Source: Pedobacter sp. UBA4863
GTDB taxonomy: Bacteria > Bacteroidota > Bacteroidia > Sphingobacteriales > Sphingobacteriaceae
Assembly (NCBI RefSeq): GCF_002399615.1
Contig: NZ_DHDZ01000051.1
Span: 12,244 to 24,037 of the forward strand
DNA: 11,794 nt
Direction of reading: 5' to 3'
Below, in pieces: positions 6,598 to 11,794 of the stretch (the stretch's first letter is position 1; every line of letters starts with the position of its first letter). A program made the translations under genes and the position numbers. Under the pieces are notes generated by a model. It was not told the origin of the DNA. It ran no database searches and saw only the letters and a list, made by a program, of their open reading frames with translations.

Positions 6598-7164
6598 CTA
6601 TTTTTCTTTAATAATGTTAGCTACCGCTTCACTATCTAACTGGTTGTTGTTAAAGTTAAAGGCCGACAAGCTAAACTGCGCTTCGAAAGCATCAAGTACA
6701 AGACATTTAGGCGAGTTGGGTTTAATCACATACAGTACAAACAAACCAACACCAGCATTAGGACAGGTTAAACAAACTACCACATCTTTACAGTTTTGGT
6801 TGGCTTGTTCTCTCCAAGTACCCACGTTTGCCTCATAGTAAGCATCTATTTCTTTCCAGCATAGGTCTATTGGCTTAACTGGATCTACAGGGCCAACTGT
6901 ACCATCTACCACCGGAACAAATACATTGTTCTTTTCTGATACTTTTTTAAGGTAAACTTTACCATCTTTTTGAGTTAAAGCTGCTTTAAGCTCTGCTTTG
7001 GTACCAATTAAAATGGCAGCTTCTGTACCGCCCCTGGCTGTGGCTACCTTCATGCCCACAGAAAATCTTTCTTCTTTTCTAACTTCTTCTTTATCTTTCT
7101 TGCAAGCAAATAGGGTAACTAAGGCAATTGCAAGTACAGCAATAATTTTAATAGACTTTTTCAT
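6598..7164 (-). CDS. Cysteine-rich hypothetical lipoprotein
   Basis: 188 aa. Type II signal peptide MKKSIKIIAVLAIALVTLFA followed by Cys21, then a KKDKEE linker, so it is an exported lipoprotein. Residues 34-85 look like a small beta or alpha-beta unit, followed by a Pro/Val-rich hinge (VDGTVGPVDPVKPID, 86-100). The C-terminal part holds five cysteines: C102, C125, C131, C134 and C154, including CLTC at 131-134. In the periplasm or at the surface these could form disulfides or bind a metal or cofactor. I do not recognise a named domain; the pattern CWKEIDAYYEANV and CPNAGVGL resembles hypothetical proteins of Sphingobacteriaceae, from memory only. It is a single gene with its own terminator and no partner on its strand nearby. 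A sequence like a perfect Shine-Dalgarno (AGGAGGTG, minus strand 7218-7211) lies too far upstream (about 46 bp) to serve this start. Confidence 0.75.
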   Translation of the reverse strand: MKKSIKIIAVLAIALVTLFACKKDKEEVRKEERFSVGMKVATARGGTEAAILIGTKAELKAALTQKDGKVYLKKVSEKNNVFVPVVDGTVGPVDPVKPIDLCWKEIDAYYEANVGTWREQANQNCKDVVVCLTCPNAGVGLFVLYVIKPNSPKCLVLDAFEAQFSLSAFNFNNNQLDSEAVANIIKEK

Positions 7165-7520
7165 GATCGTGTTTTTTAAAGGTTAAAAATTGATTGTTTC
7201 AATGGTATATCACCTCCTCACGAAAATTGTTACCCTATATTTTGAAATTTATTTTAATGCTTTTGGAAAACAACGTGTTGTTGCCTGATAATAAGCTATT
7301 TAATAACAATAGCTATTTTTTGTACAATTCAGCTGTTCAACATTTGTAATGTCGAACTCCCTATCAAGGAATTTATAATTTCTATTTTAACTCAGAGCAG
7401 ATAATACTTACTTGTTGTTCGAATTAAAACCCTATGATAGTGCTTCGGAGTTACAAACTCTGTACAAGAAGGTTTGGAAAGGAAGAAGTTGTTTGCCCTA
7501 TTCAGAAAAAGAGGGCCCTT
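7165..7520. other. 356-bp non-coding gap with several dyads
   Basis: No convincing gene on either strand. It holds several inverted repeats: AACAAC-GT-GTTGTT (7269-7282); AGCTATT-N7-AATAGCT (7294-7314) followed by ATTTTTTG; GTTCAACAT-TTGTA-ATGTCGAAC (7335-7357), 8 of 9 pairs; and GAGTT-ACA-AACTC (7448-7460). Near the lipoprotein gene, the minus strand carries AGGAGGTG (7218-7211), then TACCATTG (7207-7200), a near match to the -7 box. The stretch should contain the apaG end and the lipoprotein promoter. It could also hide a small RNA, which sequence alone cannot decide. Confidence 0.4.
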
Positions 7521-7907
7521 TTAATTCAACCTAAAAGGAACAATGAGCTCAAACTCGGGAATATTAACCAAAAACTCTGTGTTGTCAATAGTGCGGCGCA
7601 TTAAATATTTACCACGCATACTGCCAATGTCTGTTTTAAGGTTAGAACCAGAAACGTAGGCATAACTATCGCCAGGGGTAATTACGGGCTGTACACCTAC
7701 CACGCCTTCGCCTTCTACTTCTCTTACGGTGCCGTTAGAATCAAAAATAAACCATTGGCGGCGCATCAGTTGTATCTCGTAATCGCTAAGGTTTTCGATA
7801 TGGATACGGTAGGCAAACATAAAGTGCCCAGCCTCAGGGTTAGAATGTTCATCCTGATAAATGGTATCGACCGAAATTTTTACACCTTGGGTAATTGATG
7901 TAACCAT
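7521..7907 (-). CDS. apaG: ApaG-domain protein (DUF525)
   Basis: 128 aa, the full usual length of ApaG. The fold is a fibronectin-III-like beta sandwich. The family signature EGEGVVGVQPVITPGDSYAY is seen at 65-84, preceded by the strands FMFAYRIHIENLS (29-41) and IQLMRRQWFIFDSNG (45-59), and followed by SGSNLKTDIGSMRGKY (86-101). ApaG proteins are named for association with Co2+/Mg2+ efflux in enterobacteria, but their biochemical role is not settled; nothing here fixes it. It lies 34 bp downstream of dusB on the same strand and is probably the second gene of that operon. The start at 7907 (MVTSITQGVKISV) gives the expected N-terminus. No clear terminator was found after it. Confidence 0.92.
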   Translation of the reverse strand: MVTSITQGVKISVDTIYQDEHSNPEAGHFMFAYRIHIENLSDYEIQLMRRQWFIFDSNGTVREVEGEGVVGVQPVITPGDSYAYVSGSNLKTDIGSMRGKYLMRRTIDNTEFLVNIPEFELIVPFRLN

Positions 7908-7941
7908 AACAATGAGTTTTTAAAAGTTGTTTGCTCAATAA

Positions 7942-8949
7942 TCAAGCCATTTCAGAAACGAGGGCTACGTTCAAATATTTATCAGCAATTTCGTCTAGTA
8001 ATGTATATAAGGTGTCTATATTCTCTTCCTTAACTAGCTGCATGCGATAAGGTTTAAAATCTGGTAGTCCTTTAAAGTAATTAGCATAATGCCTGCGCAT
8101 CTCAAATACACCAACTTTTGGCCCTTTCCACTCAATTGATTTTGTTAAGTGCGTTCTACAGGCTGCTACTCGCTCTTCTAAAGTTGGGCCAGGCAAATGT
8201 TCGCCAGTGGTAAAAAAATGTTTTATTTCTCTAAATATCCACGGATAACCAATAGCAGCTCTACCAATCATCATCCCATCTACACCATATTCCAATCGCC
8301 AGTTGGCCGCTTTTTCTGGGCTATCAATATCGCCATTGCCAAAAATTGGAATTTTTATACGCGGGTTACGCTTTATTTCCCTGATCAAAGTCCAATCGGC
8401 CTCGCCTTTGTATAATTGTGCCCTGGTACGGCCGTGTATGGTAAGTGCTTGTATGCCTATATCTTGTAAACGTTCGGCAACTTCCTCTACGTTTTTGGTA
8501 TTATCGTCCCAGCCTAAGCGGGTTTTTACGGTTACGGGCAAATGGGTGGCTTTTACAACGGCTTCGGTCATTTTTACCATTTTATCAATGTCTTGCAACA
8601 AAGCAGAACCAGCGCCCCTGCAAGCTACATTTTTAACCGGACAACCGTAGTTAATGTCCATTAGATCTGGCTGTGCCAAGGTGGCAATTTCCGTTGCTTC
8701 ACGCATGCTTTCTATATCGCTACCAAAAATCTGGATGCCAATAGGCCGCTCATACTCAAAAATATCAAGCTTTGCCCTGCTTTTTGCCGCAGAGCGGATC
8801 AGTCCTTCCGAAGAGATAAACTCGGTGTACATCATGTCTGCCCCGCCTTGTTTGCACACATAACGGAAAGGCGGATCGCTCACATCTTCCATCGGCGCCA
8901 ACAATAAAGGGAATTCTCCTAAATCTATATTTCCTATCTTTACAGACAT
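7942..8949 (-). CDS. dusB: tRNA-dihydrouridine synthase DusB
   Basis: 335 aa. Flavoenzyme that reduces uridine to dihydrouridine in the tRNA D-loop. An FMN-binding TIM barrel comes first: LLAPMEDVSDPPFR (16-29), DINYGCPVKN (98-107) with catalytic Cys103, VKTRLGW (141-147) with Lys142, IHGRT (171-175) with His172, FGNGDI (203-208), and GRAAIGYPWIF (229-239). A helical tRNA-binding domain follows to the end. The motif set and length match the DusB branch common in Bacteroidota. It is the first gene before apaG. Its likely promoter (9120-9152) gives a leader of about 165 nt that contains a folded intergenic repeat. Divergent from the CPBP gene. Confidence 0.93.
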   Translation of the reverse strand: MSVKIGNIDLGEFPLLLAPMEDVSDPPFRYVCKQGGADMMYTEFISSEGLIRSAAKSRAKLDIFEYERPIGIQIFGSDIESMREATEIATLAQPDLMDINYGCPVKNVACRGAGSALLQDIDKMVKMTEAVVKATHLPVTVKTRLGWDDNTKNVEEVAERLQDIGIQALTIHGRTRAQLYKGEADWTLIREIKRNPRIKIPIFGNGDIDSPEKAANWRLEYGVDGMMIGRAAIGYPWIFREIKHFFTTGEHLPGPTLEERVAACRTHLTKSIEWKGPKVGVFEMRRHYANYFKGLPDFKPYRMQLVKEENIDTLYTLLDEIADKYLNVALVSEMA

Positions 8950-8986
8950 TTTTCTATCTTCAAAGCCAATTAGTGTTTAGCACTCA

Positions 8987-9096
8987 CGTCATGCTGAATT
9001 TATTTTACTGTAGCTTTGCGCTACCGATAAATCGGCACAGGTTTCGCTACAGGTCGGCATCGGTTAACCAGGCCCCGAAACAAGTTTAGGGTGACG
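8987..9096. repeat. Folded intergenic repeat between dusB and CPBP gene
   Basis: About 110 bp bounded by imperfect inverted arms: 8987-9006 (CGTCATGCTGAATTTATTTT) and 9077-9096 (GAAACAAGTTTAGGGTGACG), 14 of 20 positions pairing. Inside are small hairpins GTAGC-TTTGC-GCTAC (9010-9024) and CCGAT-AA-ATCGG (9024-9035). The outer arms resemble a GTCATGCTGAA...TTCAGGATGACG element I remember as scattered between genes in Bacteroidota, so this is probably one decayed copy of a dispersed non-coding repeat. A perfect-looking TAGCTTTG (9011-9018) inside it lacks a -33 partner. Confidence 0.6.
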
Positions 9097-9119
9097 GAGA
9101 GTAAAATATTAAAACGCCA

Positions 9120-9152
9120 CAAAGTTACGAATAAAAAAAATAATGTATCAAA
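9120..9152 (-). promoter_or_regulatory. Putative dusB-apaG promoter
   Basis: On the minus strand, TTTG (9152-9149), a 21-bp spacer, and TAACTTTG (9127-9120) match the Bacteroidota -33 and -7 boxes with a fitting distance. It points toward dusB and overlaps the first codons of the divergent CPBP gene (ATG at 9143), so the two genes may interfere. The dusB leader would start near 9115. Confidence 0.5.
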
Positions 9153-10060
9153 ATAGCACTTACAAGCACGAAAACAGTCCTTTTTTACAATTATTGTACT
9201 TGTTGTTATTTGCCCTTATAGGCGTGGTAGCTTTTGCGGTATTGGGCTTTGCCGTTGTTTTTTTTACCAGTGGTATGGATGGTCTGCGTGCTGCGGCAAC
9301 TAACGATTATAGCGATGTTTCGGCATTTAAAATTTTATTGGTGGCGCAGCAAATTGGATTGTTTTTAGTGCCAGCAATTTTTTTAGCCATTATAGAAGGT
9401 AAAAAGCCTACCCGTTTTTATGGCCTGGACGCACCTAAATTAAACCTATTGCTTTTGGTGGCAATATTATCTATTTGTTGGATGCCCTTAATGGCCTTTT
9501 CTAACGAGTGGAACCAAAAAATGGTATTTCCAGCGTTTTTAAAAGGGATAGAAAGCTGGATGCGTGATCAAGAAGATAACATGGCTAAAATTACAGAAGC
9601 CATCCTTAAAATGAAAAGCACGGGGCATTTGCTGGTTAACCTCTTTGTTATTGCTGTTGTACCTGCTATTTGCGAAGAATTTCTATTTAGGGGGGCGGTG
9701 CAGCGTACCATATTCCGCATTAAATCTAATGCGCACGTGGCTATATGGCTTTCGGCCATTATTTTTAGCACCATTCACTTTCAGTTTTATGGTTTCTTGC
9801 CTCGGTTGCTTTTAGGGGCAGCATTTGGCTATGTCTATTTCTGGACGGGCAGCATTTGGTACGCCGTTTTTGCCCATTTTTTAAATAATGCCTATGCCGT
9901 TTGTGTAGCTTATTACCTGCAAGCCAATAATCAATCTTACAATAATGCCGAAGATATTAGCATGCCTTGGTATGGTTATTTAATTAGTGCAATATTAACC
10001 TTAGCTTTGTTTGGTTTAGTCCGAAAGTTAGGTGTCGGAAAGTCCGAAGATAATAACTAA
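9143..10060 (+). CDS. CPBP-family intramembrane glutamic protease
   Basis: 305 aa integral membrane protein with about eight hydrophobic segments (for example 14-43, 62-85, 97-117, 161-178, 200-217, 274-294). The three CPBP/Abi motifs are complete: EEFLFR at 178-183 (Glu178, Glu179, Arg183), FSTIH at 208-212 (His212), and HFLNN at 245-249 (His245, Asn249). Members include CAAX prenyl endopeptidases and bacteriocin self-immunity proteins; the target here is unknown. A housekeeping role is likelier than immunity, since no bacteriocin genes are near. The last codons (VRKLGVGKSEDNN) are formed by a GTCCGAA/GTCGGAA repeat string (10019-10049), so the natural C-terminus was probably altered by the repeat. 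cdsA starts 37 bp downstream, giving a likely operon. Confidence 0.9.
   Translation: MYQNSTYKHENSPFLQLLYLLLFALIGVVAFAVLGFAVVFFTSGMDGLRAAATNDYSDVSAFKILLVAQQIGLFLVPAIFLAIIEGKKPTRFYGLDAPKLNLLLLVAILSICWMPLMAFSNEWNQKMVFPAFLKGIESWMRDQEDNMAKITEAILKMKSTGHLLVNLFVIAVVPAICEEFLFRGAVQRTIFRIKSNAHVAIWLSAIIFSTIHFQFYGFLPRLLLGAAFGYVYFWTGSIWYAVFAHFLNNAYAVCVAYYLQANNQSYNNAEDISMPWYGYLISAILTLALFGLVRKLGVGKSEDNN
10019..10049. repeat. GTCCGAA-type repeat inside the CPBP 3' end
   Basis: GTCCGAAAGT (10019-10028) and GTCGGAAAGTCCGAAG (10034-10049) use the same words as the repeat at 6095-6126 (GTCGGAA, AAGTCCGA, then GAT). The string is translated as the last residues of the CPBP protein, with the stop 8 bp after it. 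Confidence 0.6.
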
Positions 10061-10097
10061 ACAAACGAAGCACACATCTCAACACTCATATTTCAAA

Positions 10098-10907
10098 ATG
10101 AAAACCAGAGCCATTACCGCATTCTTTTTTACTATCGTCATGTTGGGTTCCATTTTTTTAGGGCCCTACACATTTACTGCTTTCTACCTACTGTTAAGTT
10201 TGGTAGCCTTGTTAGAGTTTTACAAAATGGTAAAGATAGGGGGCATACGTCCTCATCGAAATATAGGGGTTGCACTTGCTACGCTCATCTTTTTAACTAC
10301 GGCGGCATATCATTTCTTGCATTTCGAGCTTAAATACTTGTTGCTCATTATTCCATTAGTTTTTTCTGTGTTCATTGCAGAGTTGTACAAGAAAAACAAA
10401 ATACCCTTTGCTAATATTTCTTACACCTTTGTGGGTTTTATATATGTAACCCTTCCGTTTTGTTTCTTCTATGCTTTGGGTTTTATCATGGATTTTAATA
10501 CCTATAGTTTTCATTTTCCATTGGCTTTTTTGTTGATGCTTTGGGCCAATGATACCGGCGCCTATCTATTTGGGATGAAGTTGGGCAAGCGTAAACTGTT
10601 CGAAAGGCACTCGCCTAAAAAATCGTGGGAAGGCTTTTTTGGCGGTGTTTTTACCAGCTTGGTGGTTTCTATTGCTATTGCCTATCAGTTTACCGAAGTA
10701 GAACCCATAGTTTGGGCAGGTATGGCGGCCATTATTTCTTGCTTTGGTACGCTTGGGGATTTGGTAGAATCGATGTTGAAACGAAGCTTAGATGTTAAAG
10801 ATTCGGGAACATTTTTACCTGGCCATGGTGGTTTCTTAGATCGTTTTGATGGCCTATTGATTGCAGCGCCTATCGTTTATGTTTACTTGTATCTGTTAAT
10901 TTACTAA
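10098..10907 (+). CDS. cdsA: Phosphatidate cytidylyltransferase (CDP-diacylglycerol synthase)
   Basis: 269 aa. Joins phosphatidic acid and CTP to CDP-diacylglycerol, the branch point of phospholipid synthesis, in the inner membrane. Multiple hydrophobic helices fill residues 5-150. The catalytic part is clear: WANDTGAY (149-156) with Asp152, SPKKSWEG (172-179), GTLGDLVES (217-225), and the full CdsA signature from Ser225 to Arg249 (SMLKR, KDSG, PGHGGFLDR). The ATG at 10098 is chosen over a GTG at 10032, which lies in the repeat inside the upstream gene and would add an unlikely polar leader. It follows the CPBP gene by 37 bp and converges on the next gene with a 6-bp gap, without an obvious terminator. 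Confidence 0.94.
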   Translation: MKTRAITAFFFTIVMLGSIFLGPYTFTAFYLLLSLVALLEFYKMVKIGGIRPHRNIGVALATLIFLTTAAYHFLHFELKYLLLIIPLVFSVFIAELYKKNKIPFANISYTFVGFIYVTLPFCFFYALGFIMDFNTYSFHFPLAFLLMLWANDTGAYLFGMKLGKRKLFERHSPKKSWEGFFGGVFTSLVVSIAIAYQFTEVEPIVWAGMAAIISCFGTLGDLVESMLKRSLDVKDSGTFLPGHGGFLDRFDGLLIAAPIVYVYLYLLIY

Positions 10908-10913
10908 CAGCTC

Positions 10914-11159
10914 TTAATTTGTTCTACTTTTAAGTTCTGCGTTTATTTTCTTCAGCTGTGCTGAAAATATAATTACCAAAGGAAAGAAACAAATAGCGGT
11001 AATAGTGATAGCGTTAAAGCCCTTTTTAACAGAAAGCATAGCACTAGCTATCGTCATTATAATCATAGCAATGCTGATCGTAAATATAGTAAGCCTCATT
11101 ATTTTTGCTTTTTTCTGTAGCTCTGCGGTAGTTATTTTAGTTAAATCTTCTTGTGCCAT
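10914..11159 (-). CDS. Small two-helix membrane protein
   Basis: 81 aa from ATG at 11159 (MAQEDLTKITTAELQKKAKI); a TTG 30 bases upstream gives a less natural start. Two hydrophobic segments (about 21-41 and 48-66) are separated by a short SVKKGFN turn and flanked by basic ends (QLKKINAELKSRTN). The layout (L-K-I-T-T-A-E-L-xKK, helix, KKGF, helix, LKKI-x-E-KSR) resembles small Bacteroidota proteins often labelled redox-active disulfide protein 2. That label would be misleading here because only one cysteine is present. The function is unknown. It overlaps nothing and ends 6 bp from the cdsA stop, tail to tail. Confidence 0.72.
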   Translation of the reverse strand: MAQEDLTKITTAELQKKAKIMRLTIFTISIAMIIMTIASAMLSVKKGFNAITITAICFFPLVIIFSAQLKKINAELKSRTN

Positions 11160-11275
11160 AAGCGAAACTAATAATTTAATTTTTAGCAAGGCAATTTCTC
11201 TTTAATTAGTGTAGAAAAAAGTAAGTTTTGTTTATCATTACAGAAGTTACAAAACAGCTCCCTCTTTAGCGCAAG

Positions 11276-11378
11276 TCCAATGTCATTAAGTTAAGCGTTG
11301 GCGGGGACGCCAACACTTGATTTTGCGGACGTTGGCGTCCTCGCCAACGGACTAAACTTCTTAACTTAATGACATTGG
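11276..11378. mobile_element. 103-bp palindromic MITE-like insertion
   Basis: Perfect 19-bp terminal inverted repeats CCAATGTCATTAAGTTAAG (11277-11295) and its complement (11360-11378), one extra T at the left edge, and flanking 7-bp direct repeats GCGCAAG (11269-11275 and 11379-11385) that look like a target-site duplication. It has no coding capacity. Inside are two REP-like hairpins. It interrupts the left REP copy beside the transposase remnant. Movement would need a transposase supplied elsewhere. Confidence 0.75.
11297..11349. repeat. Pair of inverted REP-like hairpins
   Basis: GTTGGCG-GGGA-CGCCAAC (11297-11314) and CGTTGGCG-TCCT-CGCCAACG (11330-11349). Over the shared 18 bp the two are inverse copies of each other with 17 positions matching, as in a bacterial interspersed mosaic element. 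Both lie inside the 103-bp insertion, between its terminal repeats. Confidence 0.7.
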
Positions 11379-11398
11379 GCGCAAGCGTCCGCTTGTGC
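11379..11398 (+). repeat. REP-like palindrome, left copy
   Basis: GCGCAAGCGTCCGCTTGTGC, itself an imperfect hairpin (CGCAAGCG-TC-CGCTTGTG, one mismatch). It is the exact inverse of the copy at 11582-11601. Before the 103-bp insertion its left flank was TTTA, now left behind at 11265-11268 with one half of the target duplication. Confidence 0.75.
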
Positions 11399-11406
11399 CT
11401 AATCTG

Positions 11407-11562
11407 GTAAACCTCTAGCCCCTTATTCTTTTGGCAGTAACGTAAACTATCTAATAACACCTCCCTATACTCATTTCTTACAAATACATCTATCCAATAA
11501 ACCACCGCAAAACTTATAAAGTAAAGCTGCTCTTGGTCTCGTATCTTATATTTTGTGCTCAT
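11407..11562 (-). pseudogene. 5' remnant of REP-associated (Y1) transposase
   Basis: The first 52 codons (MSTKYKIRDQEQLYFISFAV, VYWIDVFVRNEY, LRYCQKNKGLEVY) match the beginning of RAYT/IS200-like Y1 transposases of Bacteroidota as I know them. In an intact protein this is followed by a segment with the HUH metal-binding motif and the catalytic tyrosine. Here the frame instead runs into the REP palindrome and the 103-bp insertion, and continues as meaningless sequence to a stop at 11266. About two thirds of the gene is missing, including all catalytic residues, so it is inactive. The 5' end is intact, with a REP copy about 20 bp upstream, the usual place for REPs next to RAYT genes. Confidence 0.8.
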
Positions 11563-11581
11563 TTCTTCTATTTGTTAATTA

Positions 11582-11601
11582 GCACAAGCGGACGCTTGCG
11601 C
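11582..11601 (-). repeat. REP-like palindrome, right copy
   Basis: On the plus strand GCACAAGCGGACGCTTGCGC, the exact inverse of 11379-11398. With flanks, both read TAGCGCAAG...TTGTGC toward the transposase remnant, then TAAT with one extra C in the left copy. The two form a 20-bp inverted pair around the remnant. Confidence 0.75.
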
Positions 11602-11627
11602 TAGAACAACCTTAAGCCAGAGGGGGG

Positions 11628-11789
11628 CTAGAAGGAGTTCATATATACACTATTACCGTTTGTAAGTACCCATATTACGTTGTTATCGGAATTCATCATG
11701 CAAAAATAGACGCTTAGCCTATCTTTAGACATCCAAACTTTAAATCGTGTCTGATTGGTTATTTCATATTCAATTAACCTGTTGTGCAT
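11628..11789 (-). CDS. Possible small protein, 53 aa
   Basis: ATG at 11789, directly after an in-frame TAA (11792-11790), running to TAG at 11628-11630. The product (MHNRLIEYEITNQTRFKVWM, then SKDRLSVYFCMM, VIWVLTNGNSVYMNSF) has a normal protein-like composition with alternating hydrophobic residues suggesting beta strands, and no signal peptide or membrane helix. I do not recognise it. No -7 box can be judged because the window ends 5 bp upstream. It could be a real small gene or a chance frame. It lies 26 bp from the right REP copy. Confidence 0.4.
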   Translation of the reverse strand: MHNRLIEYEITNQTRFKVWMSKDRLSVYFCMMNSDNNVIWVLTNGNSVYMNSF

Positions 11790-11794
11790 TTAGG

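Noticed and set aside
7294..7321. Hairpin AGCTATT-N7-AATAGCT plus T run as a terminator
   Set aside because: The T run is on the plus strand, where no transcript is expected to end; the adjacent genes are on the minus strand. The stem is short and AT-rich.
9011..9018. TAGCTTTG as the CPBP gene promoter
   Set aside because: Exact -7 match but inside a dispersed repeat, with no -33 box and a leader of more than 100 bp; probably chance.
9143..10060. CPBP (Abi) protein as a phage-defence or bacteriocin-immunity gene
   Set aside because: The gene sits with cdsA in a housekeeping context; no bacteriocin, phage or other defence gene is near.
10032..10097. GTG start extending CdsA by 22 residues
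   Set aside because: The extension lies in the repeat within the CPBP gene, is polar and unlike CdsA N-termini; ATG at 10098 gives a normal membrane start.
11266..11406. Full 98-codon frame of the transposase remnant as a real protein
   Set aside because: After residue 52 the frame is made of REP and insertion sequence; the tail is an accident of reading through repeats.

Overview
The window reads as chromosomal DNA of a Bacteroidota bacterium, most likely Sphingobacteriaceae (Pedobacter-like). The reasons are a SusC-type TonB-dependent receptor paired with a DUF4249 lipoprotein, TAnnTTTG-type -7 promoter boxes, almost no Shine-Dalgarno sites before starts, AT-rich composition, the Bacteroidota form of several housekeeping proteins, and short palindromic and GTCCGAA-type repeats that I recall from this family. 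The genus is an inference from memory, not from a search.

Layout. 75-3218 (minus) is a two-gene outer-membrane uptake operon: a TonB-dependent receptor, then a DUF4249 lipoprotein. 3219-4115 holds a non-coding stretch and an unrecognised plus-strand gene whose product ends in one membrane anchor; its frame stays open 33 codons upstream of the first ATG. 4146-4932 (minus) is a HigB toxin / HigA antitoxin operon with a palindromic operator candidate. It is divergent from 5083-6521 (plus): trmB (tRNA m7G46 methyltransferase), an alkyltransferase-like DNA-lesion-binding protein, and a CxxC AhpD-like protein, closed by a strong bidirectional terminator at 6540-6580. 6598-7164 (minus) is a cysteine-rich lipoprotein of unknown role. 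After a 356-bp gap rich in dyads come dusB and apaG (7521-8949, minus, operon order dusB then apaG). A folded intergenic repeat separates dusB from 9143-10907 (plus): a CPBP-family membrane protease and cdsA (CDP-diacylglycerol synthase). 10914-11159 (minus) is a small two-helix membrane protein.

The right end (11266-11604) is a graveyard of small mobile DNA. A 5' remnant of a REP-associated Y1 transposase is flanked by perfect 20-bp inverted copies of a REP-like palindrome. The left copy has been split by a different 103-bp element with 19-bp terminal inverted repeats, two internal REP-like hairpins and a 7-bp target duplication. A 53-codon minus-strand frame (11628-11789) closes the window.

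Most genes are ordinary housekeeping or uptake genes and do not form one novel pathway. What deserves a second look is the nested repeat structure at the right end, the two dyads in the higB-trmB divergent region, the repeat-encoded C-terminus of the CPBP protein, the dusB leader made of a repeat, and the orphan tail-anchored gene. I found no CRISPR array, tRNA, rRNA, phage module or recognisable new defence system.
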